A stretch of DNA of 62,284 bases from Planctomycetota bacterium (GTDB lineage: Bacteria; Planctomycetota; B15-G4; SIAN01): assembly GCA_009691715.1 (NCBI GenBank), contig SIAN01000026.1:1-62284 (forward strand), read 5' to 3'. Every line of letters begins with the position of its first letter. The first letter of the stretch is position 1. The position numbers and the translations under genes were made by a program. Positions 44,132-53,612 of this stretch are shown in pieces. The notes under the pieces were generated by a model that worked only from the letters and a program-made list of their open reading frames with translations, was not told the origin of the DNA and did not search any database.

Positions 44132-46102
44132 TTACTGCGTGATCCGGCAGAACGGCGACGCCGGCAGGCCGGCCTTGTTGAAGAGGTTCGGCGCGCAGGC
44201 GTCGGCGAAGCCGAAGCGGACATCGGTCGGCTGCGGGACCGCGGCGCACCGCACCAGCACGGTCTCGCCGTCGATCGTCGCCTGCGCCGGCAGCCACTGG
44301 CCGTCCTTGCCGCAGAGCTCGAAGTCAGTGAGCGCGCCGCCCTTTGCCACCAGGCCGCCGCCGGCATGGGTGAAGCGAACGCGGATCGTGTCGCGCTCGA
44401 TCGCATGCGAGGCGTAAAGCGGCCCCGACCATTCGCCGACATCGCGCTTGTAGGTCTGGGAGAGCGCCCACAGCGCCAGGCGATGGCCGACGTCCTGCTT
44501 GTTGCCGGGATGGATGTCGGTCGCATTGCCGATGTCCATGGTCACGGCCATGCCGGTGTTCGGGACGGCGAGCGTCTCGAACTGCGCTTGCCGCAGCTCG
44601 GAGGTGGCACGACGCGAGCCGTCGTAGTTGTAGGGCGCAATCTGCACGAACAGGAACGGCGCGTCGCTGCGCCCGAACTGCGCGCGCCAGTCGCCGATCA
44701 ACCCCTTCATCAGCGCGAGGTACTCGGTTGCGCGGCCGATGTTGCTCTCGCCCTGGTACCAGAGCGCGCCGCGGATGCCGAAGGGGACGACCGGCGCCAT
44801 CAGGCCGTTCCAGAGCACCGACGCGACGTTCGCGTGGAGCTGGCCAACGCCGGTGGGCAGCGCCGGCAGGCCGTCGGCCCCGCAGCCGGGACGGCGTTTC
44901 CATGGGCCGGAAAGCTTGATCGGAGCGATCGGGCGATTCGCGACGATCGGCGATAGCGAAACACCCGCCGCACCCTCCCCCATGATTCCGCCGCCGCCAC
45001 CGGTGTCGACCACGCGCACCGCGATCACGTGCCGCGCCGGCGTCATCGCCTCGGCGGGGATCTCGTAGCGTCGCGCCTCCGTCCAACGGCCGTTCACCTC
45101 GATCCCGCCGATCTTCTTGCCATCGAAGAAGACCTGATCCATGTCGTCGATCGCGCCGAGCGAAAGGATCGCGGGCACGTTCACGCATTCGTGCGGCAGC
45201 GTCTCGAGCGTCTTGCGGTACCAAACCGCGCCGTCGACGTTGTCGAGCCCGACGAAGGCATCGGGCACCGCCACCTCGCTCCAACCCGAGTCGTCGAATT
45301 GCGCGCTCGCCCACTGATTGCGCGCGCCGAGGTCCTTTTCGTCGAGCAGCTCCCACCAGCGCGCCCAGCTGCGCGCGACCTCATCGCCGCCGTTCGCCGC
45401 CGCCTCGTTCGCCACCCAGTCGAGATCGGTCTGCAGCCGCGGGAAGGTTGCGAGCGCCTCGCGCCGCATCCACGCCTGCGCCACCGTCCCGCCCCAGTTC
45501 ACTCCGATGAGGCCCACCGGCACGCCGAGTTCGCGGCGCAGTTCGCGCGCGAAGAACCAGCCGACGCAGCTGAAGCCGTTCACCGATTCCGAGGTCGCCG
45601 GCCGCCACGTCGCATCGCAGTCGTCCTTCGGCGTCGCGGAGACCACGTTCGGCACGTCGAACAGCCGCACCCACGGATCGTTCGCCGCCTTGCGCTCGTT
45701 CTCGACGTCGTTGACGCCGCCGTACGCGAACGCCCACTCCATGTTCGACTGCCCGCCGCAGAGCCACACCTCGCCGACCAGCACGTCCTCCAGCACGAGC
45801 GTGTTCTTGCCCTTCACCTCGATCTGGTGGAGCGCCTCGTTCGCCTTCGGCGTGGCCAGCATCAACTTGAAGCGGCCATCGGCGCCCGCGGTCGCCATCG
45901 AGGCCGAGCCCCAGCTGGCTTTCACGACGACCGCTTCGCCGGCGTCGGCCCATCCCCAGATCGCGACGTCGCTCTGCTGCTGCACGACCATGCCGGAGGC
46001 GAGCACCTTGGGCAGTCGAACGTCGGCGCGCGCAGACGAGACGACGAGCGAGCCGACCAGCGGGACGAGCAACGGAATAAGCAGCGCGTGGGAGCGGACC
46101 AT
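44132..46102 (-). CDS. Sialate O-acetylesterase (SASA family), secreted
   Basis: The 656-residue protein has a signal peptide (cleavage near A-R-A-D), then the catalytic SGNH-type fold. G-G-Q-S-N-M-E-W holds the Ser, and D-I-H-P-G-N-K-Q the Asp-His pair. An inserted jelly-roll (about residues 240-390) is usual for the family. It removes O-acetyl groups from sialic or other acidic sugars, likely for carbohydrate degradation. It ends 76 bp before the kinase remnant. Confidence 0.88.
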   Translation of the reverse strand: MVRSHALLIPLLVPLVGSLVVSSARADVRLPKVLASGMVVQQQSDVAIWGWADAGEAVVVKASWGSASMATAGADGRFKLMLATPKANEALHQIEVKGKNTLVLEDVLVGEVWLCGGQSNMEWAFAYGGVNDVENERKAANDPWVRLFDVPNVVSATPKDDCDATWRPATSESVNGFSCVGWFFARELRRELGVPVGLIGVNWGGTVAQAWMRREALATFPRLQTDLDWVANEAAANGGDEVARSWARWWELLDEKDLGARNQWASAQFDDSGWSEVAVPDAFVGLDNVDGAVWYRKTLETLPHECVNVPAILSLGAIDDMDQVFFDGKKIGGIEVNGRWTEARRYEIPAEAMTPARHVIAVRVVDTGGGGGIMGEGAAGVSLSPIVANRPIAPIKLSGPWKRRPGCGADGLPALPTGVGQLHANVASVLWNGLMAPVVPFGIRGALWYQGESNIGRATEYLALMKGLIGDWRAQFGRSDAPFLFVQIAPYNYDGSRRATSELRQAQFETLAVPNTGMAVTMDIGNATDIHPGNKQDVGHRLALWALSQTYKRDVGEWSGPLYASHAIERDTIRVRFTHAGGGLVAKGGALTDFELCGKDGQWLPAQATIDGETVLVRCAAVPQPTDVRFGFADACAPNLFNKAGLPASPFCRITQ

Positions 46103-46187
46103 GGGATTCCTCCTACCTCGGAACGGAATGAGGCGCAGAGGATGCCACTTCCCGCGGGCTAGTCGAGCGCCGCCGCCCGCGAGCCGG

Positions 46188-46550
46188 TCAGCTCGAGACG
46201 AGCACCTCGAAGCCCCCGTAGAGCATCCGCTTCATGTCGAACGGCATTCGCGTCGGGTCGCAGATCGTGGCCAGCCGCGGATCGGCCATCAGCTTCTTGT
46301 TCACGAGATCACGGTGCGCGCGCGACTTGAATGTGATCCAGGCGAAGACCACTGTTTCGCCGCGGCGTACACGGAGCGCCTTCGGGAACGGCACCGCGAA
46401 CTTCGCCTTGAGGTCCTCGCCGACGCACTCGCGGTACTCGAGCGCGCCATGCTCCATCCAGAGCAGGCATGCCATGCGCGCCAGCTTCCGGTACTTGGCG
46501 ATGTTTCGGGTGAGTAGCGGCAGCACGAAGCCATCGACGTAGCGGACCAT
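46188..46550 (-). CDS. DUF1428-family protein
   Basis: The 120-residue protein is typical of DUF1428 (YbaA-like): Y-V-D-G-F-V-L-P-L at the start, A-C-L-L-W-M-E-H-G-A-L-E-Y-R-E-C-V-G-E-D, and F-K-S-R-A-H-R-D. The fold is a dimeric alpha/beta-barrel of unknown activity. The ATG at 46550 starts the family similarity; an in-frame upstream codon at 46709 does not. It follows the candidate selenoprotein by 59 bp on the same strand. Confidence 0.85.
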   Translation of the reverse strand: MVRYVDGFVLPLLTRNIAKYRKLARMACLLWMEHGALEYRECVGEDLKAKFAVPFPKALRVRRGETVVFAWITFKSRAHRDLVNKKLMADPRLATICDPTRMPFDMKRMLYGGFEVLVSS

Positions 46551-46609
46551 GTGACGATCTCCGCGCAGCGGGTGTGCTCGAACAGGTTGCGTGGCCACCG
46601 AACCGGCGC

Positions 46610-47494
46610 TCACGGCGCCTTCGCGGGCGCCTTCCTGAACCACTTGGCGAGCGTGCCGGCCGATGTCATGCGATCGAGCAGCACGGGTTCGCTTTCGTCT
46701 GGCAGCCACAGCACGATCGCCGGCGCGATGATCGACGGCGTCGCGCGGCCGAGCGTCGCGACCAGCAACGCATGGTCAGGCTCGCTGCGATCGAGCTTGA
46801 GCAGCGTCCAGCCGACGCCCGCCTTCGCTGCTTCCTCCGCGCCGAGGACCTGCTTTTCGAACTTGCGTGCGGCAGTCGCCTCGGCCTTCGCGTCGCCCTT
46901 GTCGCCATCGCGCGGTTCGCGGCCAAGGTAGATCGCGACCGGGTTGCCGGCCTTGCGCGCGGCGTCGAGTTCGTCGCAGACCACGCGGCGTGTCTCGCCG
47001 CTGCCGGACGCGCGCAGGGTCGTGGCCACGAACGGCACCTTCGTCTTCGGGGGCGCCTTCTCCCAGGCGTCAGCGTGCTTGCTCAGCCACTTCACCAGCT
47101 GCTTCGGCTGATGGGCGTCCGCGTCCGACGCGCGCTCGATCACCTTGCCATCGGCGCCGACCACGAACACCTGCACCGACGGATCGTCGCTGGTCCCGCC
47201 GTGCTGCTTGGTCCAGCCGATGATCTTCCCGTTCAGCCCGTCGTAGAGCTGCTCGACCAGTTCGAACCGCGTCGCGACCTTCGCCACCTCGGCATCGGCC
47301 TGGACCTGGTCACGCCAGGTCTTGCACGATGCTCACTGCTCGTTCGCCCAGGCGGTGGCGACCAGGACCGCTTTCCCGCTCTTCTGCGCCGCCGCGACGC
47401 CTTCGTCGATGGTGCGATGCCAGCCGGGTGGGTTGCTGCCGGCAGTGAAAGCGATCACCGCGGCCGAGAACCATGCGAGGCGTTGCGCGATCAT
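46610..47494 (-). CDS. Candidate selenoprotein: secreted thioredoxin-like protein with UxxC
   Basis: A single frame runs from ATG 47494 to 46610 (294 residues), crossed only by TGA at 47333-47335 (codon 54). Before it are a signal peptide (W-F-S-A-A-V-I-A-F) and G-K-A-V-L-V-A-T-A-W. The TGA is followed by A-S-C-K-T-W-R-D, so it takes the first position of a thioredoxin CxxC (U54-A-S-C57). Sequence on both sides continues one thioredoxin-like fold (V-Q-V-F-V-V-G-A-D-G-K-V). A SECIS-like hairpin begins 11 nt downstream. A nonsense mutation of a Cys codon is the alternative. Calling a GTG start at 47287 would hide the active site. Confidence 0.75.
47303..47321 (-). promoter_or_regulatory. SECIS-like hairpin
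   Basis: On the minus strand GACCTGG, loop CGTGA, CCAGGTC: a perfect 7-bp stem. It begins 11 nt after TGA, and the loop starts 18 nt after it with G in the second position. Known bacterial SECIS elements have this spacing and a G among the first two loop bases. Confidence 0.65.
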
Positions 47495-47572
47495 GCTCGT
47501 ATCCCGATGGCACCCGGAGAAGCGTGCGCTACGACACCGCCTCACGCAAGAGCACGCTCTACACTGCGCCGC

Positions 47573-49711
47573 ATGTTGCTTCACCTCGCGAGCGCTTCGA
47601 TCCTCCTTGCGGCCAGCGCGCCGCCTTTCCAGCCGCAGGAGGCGGCGAGCCTCGCCGAGCGGGTGAACCGCGCGATCGACGCGGGCGTCGTGCACCTGAA
47701 GTCGATCCAGCGCGACGACGGCCACTTTCCGTGTGACCACACGTTCCAGGACGGGACGACGGCGCTGTGCGGGTACGCGCTGCTCAAGTCGGGCGTGCCC
47801 GCCGACGACCCGTCGATCATGAAGGCGATGGCGGCGCTGCATTACGCGCCGCTGCTGACGATCTACTCGACCTCGTGCCGGATCGCGATGTTCGACGCGC
47901 ATGGCGGCGCCGAGCTCGACGAACCGATCCGCGCCGCCGCGCAGTGGATCGAGGAGAACCAGCACGGCAGCGGCCGCTTCGCCTACCCGCATGGACAGCC
48001 CGACCTGTCGAACAGCCAGTACGCGGCGCTCGGGCTCTGGATCGCGTCGCGGCATGGCTTCGAGGCGAAGCGTGACACCTGGGCGGAACTGCTGAAGGAG
48101 CTGGTGCGGCTGCAGCTGGAGGACGGCGGTTTCGGCTACCGCGAAGACGACGGCGCGACCGGCAGCATGACGACGGCAGCGATCGCGATGGCGGAGCTGG
48201 CGAACAACGCGCTCGCCGGCGATTCGCGCCATGGCTCGCTGCGGCGCAAAGGCGAGCAGTTGCTGGAGAAGGCGTGGCAGTGGCTCGAGGGGCACTTCGC
48301 CGTCGACGGGAATCCGCTCGCATCGCGAGAGGTCGTCACGAGCAACCACCTCTACTACCTCTACGGCCTCGAGCGGGTGGGCGCGATCGGCGAGCGGACG
48401 AAGATCGGCGACCACGACTGGTATGCGGAGGGCGCGCGCCACCTGGTTCGGACGCAGCGGCAGAACGGCCAGTGGTCCAGTCCCGACGCGACCAGCTTCG
48501 CGCTGCTGTTCCTGCGCCGCGCGACGTTCACCGGCATGAAGAAGACCGACGCAGAACAGCAGCAGCCGCTCGGCGGTCCGATCACGGGCGAGCCGAAGCG
48601 ACCGGGCGGGCTGGTGCCATTCGTGCGGCGTTGGTTCATCTGCGGGCCGATCGCCGATCCGAAGGACACGCTGCTGGAAGAGGAATATTCAGGCGAAGCG
48701 AAGGTCGAGCCCGCGGTCGGCGCCTCGTTCCGTGGCAAGAGCTGGCGCGAGGCGCGCCAGCTCGACGATCGCGTCGACTTCGGCGGCAGCGGAAGCGCTG
48801 AGGGTCCGGGCGCGCACACGCTCCATTACGCGTTCACGTGGCTGCACGTCAGCGAGCCGTTCACGGGTGGGCTGTTCGTCGGCGCGAATGACGGCGTCGT
48901 GGTGCGTCTCGACGACGCGGTCGTCATCTCAAAGCACGTCCATCAGATCCTGCCGCGCGATCGGCTGAGCGCCGCGGTCACGCTCACGCCGGGAGTTCAT
49001 CGGCTGCTGGTGAAAGTCGAGAACAACGAAGGGTTGTCGAACTTCACCCTGCGTTTCGCGGAGCAGGACGGCACGCCGGCCCGCGGCGTCCGGCCGTCGC
49101 TCGGCAAGAGCGATCCGCAGCTCGGCGCGACCGCGCTCGCGATGCCGGGACTGTTCACGTTGGCCGAGCTCGACACGACGCTGCCGCTGCTGGCGAAAAA
49201 GGTCGTCGACTTCAAAGCGGCGAAAGAGCTCGAACTGCTGGCGTTCGATCGTCTAGGCATCTCGGCGGACGACCTCTACCCGCAATGGTTCGAGACCCCG
49301 CAGAAGCGCAGTGGTCAGCCGCATCCCGGAGCGAAGGGCTTCCTCGCAGTCCACCCACTGAACGAGCGCGCCGCGACGCGGATCCTGTTGCGCGTGGCGC
49401 TGCCAGCGGGCGCGCCGAAGCTCCATCTGCGCGTGAGCTCGGAGGCGTTCAGCAACCCGCGCGAGGGCGATTTCGTGTTGAAGATCGGCTGCTTCGATGC
49501 AATCGCCGTCGAGCTGAAGTGGCTGCACGAGGAGACGGTCGGCCCGTCGCCGACTCCCGCCGCGCCGACAGCGAGCGGCTGGCGCGACATCGACATCGAT
49601 CTGTCGGCGCACGCGGGCATGGAGCGGTTGCTCGTGATCGAATGCGCGGCCGGCGGCGGCGCGAGCTGGAACTGCGAGCACGCCTTCTTCGACGAGATCT
49701 CGATCCGATGA
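47573..49711 (+). CDS. Secreted prenyltransferase/squalene-cyclase-like toroid repeat protein
   Basis: The 712-residue protein has a signal peptide, then alpha/alpha-toroid repeats of the terpene-cyclase type. Typical turns are R-D-D-G-H-F-P, E-D-G-G-F-G-Y-R and Q-N-G-Q-W-S-S-P-D, with S-M-T-T-A between. The second half is beta-rich and resembles a PA14-like or carbohydrate-binding module. The DxDD motif of real cyclases is not evident, so it is probably not a cyclase. It is divergent from the selenoprotein gene (78-bp gap) and its stop overlaps the next ATG (ATGA). Confidence 0.7.
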   Translation: MLLHLASASILLAASAPPFQPQEAASLAERVNRAIDAGVVHLKSIQRDDGHFPCDHTFQDGTTALCGYALLKSGVPADDPSIMKAMAALHYAPLLTIYSTSCRIAMFDAHGGAELDEPIRAAAQWIEENQHGSGRFAYPHGQPDLSNSQYAALGLWIASRHGFEAKRDTWAELLKELVRLQLEDGGFGYREDDGATGSMTTAAIAMAELANNALAGDSRHGSLRRKGEQLLEKAWQWLEGHFAVDGNPLASREVVTSNHLYYLYGLERVGAIGERTKIGDHDWYAEGARHLVRTQRQNGQWSSPDATSFALLFLRRATFTGMKKTDAEQQQPLGGPITGEPKRPGGLVPFVRRWFICGPIADPKDTLLEEEYSGEAKVEPAVGASFRGKSWREARQLDDRVDFGGSGSAEGPGAHTLHYAFTWLHVSEPFTGGLFVGANDGVVVRLDDAVVISKHVHQILPRDRLSAAVTLTPGVHRLLVKVENNEGLSNFTLRFAEQDGTPARGVRPSLGKSDPQLGATALAMPGLFTLAELDTTLPLLAKKVVDFKAAKELELLAFDRLGISADDLYPQWFETPQKRSGQPHPGAKGFLAVHPLNERAATRILLRVALPAGAPKLHLRVSSEAFSNPREGDFVLKIGCFDAIAVELKWLHEETVGPSPTPAAPTASGWRDIDIDLSAHAGMERLLVIECAAGGGASWNCEHAFFDEISIR

Positions 49712-51210
49712 ATGAGCCAATCGGGAGGAAGCCGCGGACCGGGAAGGACGCAACCTCCGCAGCAGCAGCAGGCACGGCAGCCACCGTCGCCCAATCTGCC
49801 GCGCCCCCCTCCGTCGACGCGATTGGCGCACGGCGGACCATGCGCTGGTTGCTGCTCGGCGTGCTGCTGGTCGTCGGCGGCACGATCGGGGTGTTCCTAT
49901 GGGCACGCGGCTGGACGCCGCCACCACCACCGCCGCTGACGATCGCGAAAGAGACCACCTGGTTCACGGGGCCTCTGACGGCGGACGGGAGGGTCGATTA
50001 CGCGGCAGCGCTCGAGGCGGAGGCGCAAGACCAGCGCAGCGAGGAGGACGGCGCGCCGCTGCTGTTGGCGGCACTCGAAGGGTTCGTCGACGTGTGGAAG
50101 TTCACGGGAGTGAGCGAGGACCAGGAACCACAGATTGACGCAAGCGACGCCGCGGTCGAAGCATTGTCGACGGGGCAGCTCGACGCGCCGGACGTGGCGC
50201 AGTTGCTGCAATGGCTCGACGCGAGCGCCGGGGCGATGGAGCAGGCACGGCTCGCGGCGGAGCGACCGCGCTTCAGCCTGCTTGCGACCGGTCAGCCGCT
50301 CTCATTGAGTCCGATCGCGATGAAGTACCCGCAGTTCCGGGCGCTGATGCAGGCATTTGCGCTGCGCATCGCGACACGCACCGCTCGCGGAGAGGTTGCG
50401 GCCGCGCTCGCTGACGTGGGAACCGCATGGACGCTCGCGGACTGCGTTGGCACGCCGCCAGATTTCATGCAGCAGGTGATCGCGCTGGACCGCCAAGGCG
50501 ACCTGCTCGAACAGCTCCTCCGTTGCACCCGCGCCGATCCGGCGCTGCCGGCCGAGCGCGTGCTGGCAATGCTCGACGCCAACCCGCCGCAGCTCGTCGG
50601 CGAGATCGCTCTGCGGGAGGCGCTGCTGGCGGATCGCGTGTCCACCTCGAGCAAACTCGATGACATGTGGCACCGGGATCCGACTCAGTATGAGCGCAAC
50701 GCCAAGGATCTCGCGACGATCCTGCGCGCGCTGCCGCACGCCGATCCGAACCCTCCGTTCCGTCGGCTGCAGAAGACTTACGACGAGCTCGAGCTGCTGC
50801 TGCTCGGCGGCGACCGTCCGGCGCGCGCCAGGATCGCCACGTTTCGAGCGGCACTCGACCACCTGATCGCGGTGGGGAGGCCCATCGCGCCGCAGCGCGC
50901 GGGGCCGCTCGGACTCGCGCTGCTCTCGTCCGATCGACTGGCGGAAATCGGGGTCGACGAGTTGCTCCACGACCGGGCGTGTCCTCTGCGGAAGTTCATC
51001 GAAACGTGGGTGATCAGGACCGCGCGCCGCGACCAGCTCGTCGCCGAACTCGCCGCACGCGCCGGGGCCCCCGAGCGGCGCGATTCGTGGCTCGACGAAC
51101 CGCTGGTGGCGACGCTCCGGAGCGACGGGTCGTACCACGTTCGCGGCGCGCTGATCGAGCTGGCGCAGGAGTTCGAGGCGCGCGCGCGCACGAGCGACGC
51201 GGGCGACTGA
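49708..51210 (+). CDS. Uncharacterised membrane-anchored protein
   Basis: The 500-residue protein has a cytoplasmic N-terminus, one transmembrane helix near residue 50 (W-L-L-L-G-V-L-L-V-V-G-G), a Pro linker (T-P-P-P-P-P-P-L) and a long helical extracytoplasmic domain. No family is recognised. Its ATG overlaps the toroid protein's stop, so the pair is translationally coupled and may act together at the cell surface. Confidence 0.65.
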   Translation: MNEPIGRKPRTGKDATSAAAAGTAATVAQSAAPPSVDAIGARRTMRWLLLGVLLVVGGTIGVFLWARGWTPPPPPPLTIAKETTWFTGPLTADGRVDYAAALEAEAQDQRSEEDGAPLLLAALEGFVDVWKFTGVSEDQEPQIDASDAAVEALSTGQLDAPDVAQLLQWLDASAGAMEQARLAAERPRFSLLATGQPLSLSPIAMKYPQFRALMQAFALRIATRTARGEVAAALADVGTAWTLADCVGTPPDFMQQVIALDRQGDLLEQLLRCTRADPALPAERVLAMLDANPPQLVGEIALREALLADRVSTSSKLDDMWHRDPTQYERNAKDLATILRALPHADPNPPFRRLQKTYDELELLLLGGDRPARARIATFRAALDHLIAVGRPIAPQRAGPLGLALLSSDRLAEIGVDELLHDRACPLRKFIETWVIRTARRDQLVAELAARAGAPERRDSWLDEPLVATLRSDGSYHVRGALIELAQEFEARARTSDAGD

Positions 51211-51464
51211 AGAAGGCGAGTGCAGCGGGCAGGTCAACCGATCGACTTCAGCAAGCGACCATGCCAACCGCTCGGGCGCGGGTGCGGGAGGCTGATCGCG
51301 CCGCGCCAGCGTCCGGCGGCGGTGCCGAGCGGCAACGCACCCGCCGGTATCCTCACCGCCCCGTCGTGGGGCGAGCCAGCGGTGAACATTGCCGCACGAG
51401 GCCGCCGCGGTCAGTCCGCAGCCGTTCGCGTTGCGATGGGCACTTCTCCTGGATCCTCCACGCC

Positions 51465-53096
51465 ATGCGCCACGGCATCTTCACCCCGCCGACACCCGTC
51501 AACGAGCCGATCAAGAGCTACGCGCCGAACTCGCCGGAGCGCGCGCAGCTGAAGGCCAAGCTCGAAGAGCTGCGCGGGCAGGTGATCGAGATCCCGCTGG
51601 TGATCGGCGGCAAGGAGGTCCGCACCGGCAAGACCGCGAAGTGCGTCGAGCCGCACGATCACGGCCATGTGCTGGCGAACTACCACGTCGGCGGGCCAGC
51701 CGAGATCGAGCAGGCGATCGTTGCCGCGAACACGGCGTGGAAGAGCTGGAGCGAGCTGCCGTTCGAGGCGCGCGCGAGCGTGTTCCTGAAGGCGGCCGAG
51801 CTGCTGGCGGGTCCGTGGCGCGCGACGCTGAACGCGGCGACGATGCTCGGGCAGAGCAAGACCGCGTTCCAGGCCGAGATCGACGCGGCGTGCGAGCTGA
51901 TCGACTTCTGGCGCTGGAACGCCCACTACTTGGCGCAGATCAGCCGCGAGCAGCCGGTGTCGGGCCCGCAGATGTGGAATCGGCTCGAATACCGGCCGCT
52001 CGAGGGGTTCGTGGTCGCGATCACGCCGTTCAACTTCACATCGATCGCGGGGAACCTGCCGACGGCGCCGGCGCTCTGCGGCAACGTGGCGCTGTGGAAG
52101 CCGGCGTCGAGCGCGGTCTACTCGGCGTGGTTCCTGATGAAGCTGTTCGAGGAGGCGGGGCTCCCGCCGGGAGTCATCAACTTCCTGCCGTGCAGCGGGG
52201 CCGATATCAGCAAGGTGGCGCTCGCCCATCGTGATCTGGCGGGTGTCCACTTCACCGGCTCGACCGAGGTCTTCAACGGCATCTGGCGGACCGTCGGCTC
52301 GCACTTGGGCGAGTACAAGAGCTACCCGCGGCTGGTCGGCGAGACTGGCGGCAAGGACTTCGTCTTCGCCCATCCGAGCGCTGATGTCGTCGCGTTGTGC
52401 GTGGCGCTGGCGCGCGGCTCGTTCGAGTACCAAGGGCAGAAGTGCTCGGCGTCGTCGCGCGCGTACGTGCCGCGGAGCCTGTGGCCGGCCGTCAAGGAAC
52501 GGCTGCTCGCGATCGTGCGCGAGTTGAAGATGGGCGATCCGAAGGACTTCACGAACTTCCTCGGCGCGGTCATCGACAAAGGCGGGTTCGAGAAGATCAA
52601 GGGCGCCATCGACGCGGCGCGGACCGCGAAGGACGCCGAGATCCTGATCGGCGGCAAGTGCGACGCAAGCAAGGGCTGGTTCATCGAGCCGACCGTGATC
52701 CTCGCCAAGGATCCGAAGTACGTCACGATGCGCGAAGAGCTGTTCGGGCCGGTGCTGACGATCTGGGTCTACGAGGATGCGGAACTCGACGCGGCGTTGA
52801 CGCGCTGCGACGAGGATTCGCCTTACAGCCTCACCGGCGCGATCTTCGGCCGCGACCGCGGCGAGATCGAGCGCCTCTCCACCCGGCTCCGGCACTCGGC
52901 CGGCAACTTCTACGTGAACGACAAGCCGACCGGCGCTGTCGTCGGCCAGCAGCCGTTCGGCGGCGCGCGCGCGTCGGGCACCAACGACAAGGCTGGCTCC
53001 TCGATGAACCTCCTGCGCTGGCTCTCGCCGCGCACGATCAAGGAGAACTTCGTCCCGCCGACCGACTGGCGCTACCCCCACCAGGCCGCCCCATGA
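51465..53096 (+). CDS. pruA: L-glutamate gamma-semialdehyde dehydrogenase (P5C dehydrogenase)
   Basis: At 543 residues it has the length of the stand-alone P5CDH family. V-V-A-I-T-P-F-N-F-T is the NAD-binding start, V-H-F-T-G-S-T-E-V-F follows, then G-E-T-G-G-K-D (catalytic Glu) and G-Q-K-C-S-A-S-S-R (catalytic Cys). It oxidises the proline-derived semialdehyde to glutamate. No proline dehydrogenase is adjacent. No clear Shine-Dalgarno precedes ATG 51465, and the 254 bp upstream hold no other gene. Confidence 0.93.
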   Translation: MRHGIFTPPTPVNEPIKSYAPNSPERAQLKAKLEELRGQVIEIPLVIGGKEVRTGKTAKCVEPHDHGHVLANYHVGGPAEIEQAIVAANTAWKSWSELPFEARASVFLKAAELLAGPWRATLNAATMLGQSKTAFQAEIDAACELIDFWRWNAHYLAQISREQPVSGPQMWNRLEYRPLEGFVVAITPFNFTSIAGNLPTAPALCGNVALWKPASSAVYSAWFLMKLFEEAGLPPGVINFLPCSGADISKVALAHRDLAGVHFTGSTEVFNGIWRTVGSHLGEYKSYPRLVGETGGKDFVFAHPSADVVALCVALARGSFEYQGQKCSASSRAYVPRSLWPAVKERLLAIVRELKMGDPKDFTNFLGAVIDKGGFEKIKGAIDAARTAKDAEILIGGKCDASKGWFIEPTVILAKDPKYVTMREELFGPVLTIWVYEDAELDAALTRCDEDSPYSLTGAIFGRDRGEIERLSTRLRHSAGNFYVNDKPTGAVVGQQPFGGARASGTNDKAGSSMNLLRWLSPRTIKENFVPPTDWRYPHQAAP

Positions 53097-53104
53097 TCGG
53101 TAGC

Positions 53105-53155
53105 GGTGACGAAACCGACAATCTGATCCAGACACAGAACGTCGGTTTCGTCACC
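53105..53155 (+). terminator. Long perfect hairpin after pruA
   Basis: GGTGACGAAACCGAC (53105-53119) and GTCGGTTTCGTCACC (53141-53155) form a perfect 15-bp stem with a 21-nt loop, which holds an inner TCTG-ATC-CAGA. It starts 8 nt after the pruA stop. There is no T run, so it may protect the 3' end or act as a repeat instead of an intrinsic terminator. Confidence 0.5.
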
Positions 53156-53209
53156 ACCCGAAACGCGCGCCGCCGTTCCGGACCTCCGTCGCAAGCGTGA
53201 TCTTCCGGG

Positions 53210-53539
53210 ATGGACACAGCGATGCAGTCGATCACCGTCCGCGAACTTGCCGAGAAGCTGGCACGGGGCGAGCGGCCGGTCCTGCTCGACGTGCGCGAGC
53301 GCGACGAGCACGCGATCTGCCATCTTCCGGGCTGCCTGCTGATCCCGATGAGCGAGCTGCCGATGCGGGTGCAGGAGCTCGACCCCGACGTCGAGACGGT
53401 CGTCTATTGCCACCACGGAATCCGGTCCGCCCACGTGATTGCCCACCTCCAGGCGCAGGGCTTCGAGCGGCTGATCAACCTCCGCGGTGGAATCGCCGCG
53501 TGGTCCGACGAGATCGATCCGACCGTGCGCCGCTACTGA
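53210..53539 (+). CDS. Rhodanese-like sulfurtransferase
   Basis: The 109-residue single-domain protein has V-L-L-D-V-R-E-R-D-E, H-L-P-G-C-L-L-I-P and the active loop Y-C-H-H-G-I-R-S with its catalytic Cys. L-R-G-G-I-A-A-W ends the fold. It transfers sulfur from thiosulfate or persulfide. ATG 53210 or 53222 are both possible starts. Confidence 0.88.
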   Translation: MDTAMQSITVRELAEKLARGERPVLLDVRERDEHAICHLPGCLLIPMSELPMRVQELDPDVETVVYCHHGIRSAHVIAHLQAQGFERLINLRGGIAAWSDEIDPTVRRY

Positions 53540-53612
53540 CGCGTTTTGCGGGCGGCGCGTCGCCCGAAAGCCCCACGCCGACGTCGCCGCTGCGGCTCGA
53601 GTTCAGAGCACC

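Noticed and set aside
46610..47287. Short 225-residue protein starting at GTG 47287
   Set aside because: It would begin inside a thioredoxin fold, losing the signal peptide and active site. The frame is open upstream except for the one TGA.
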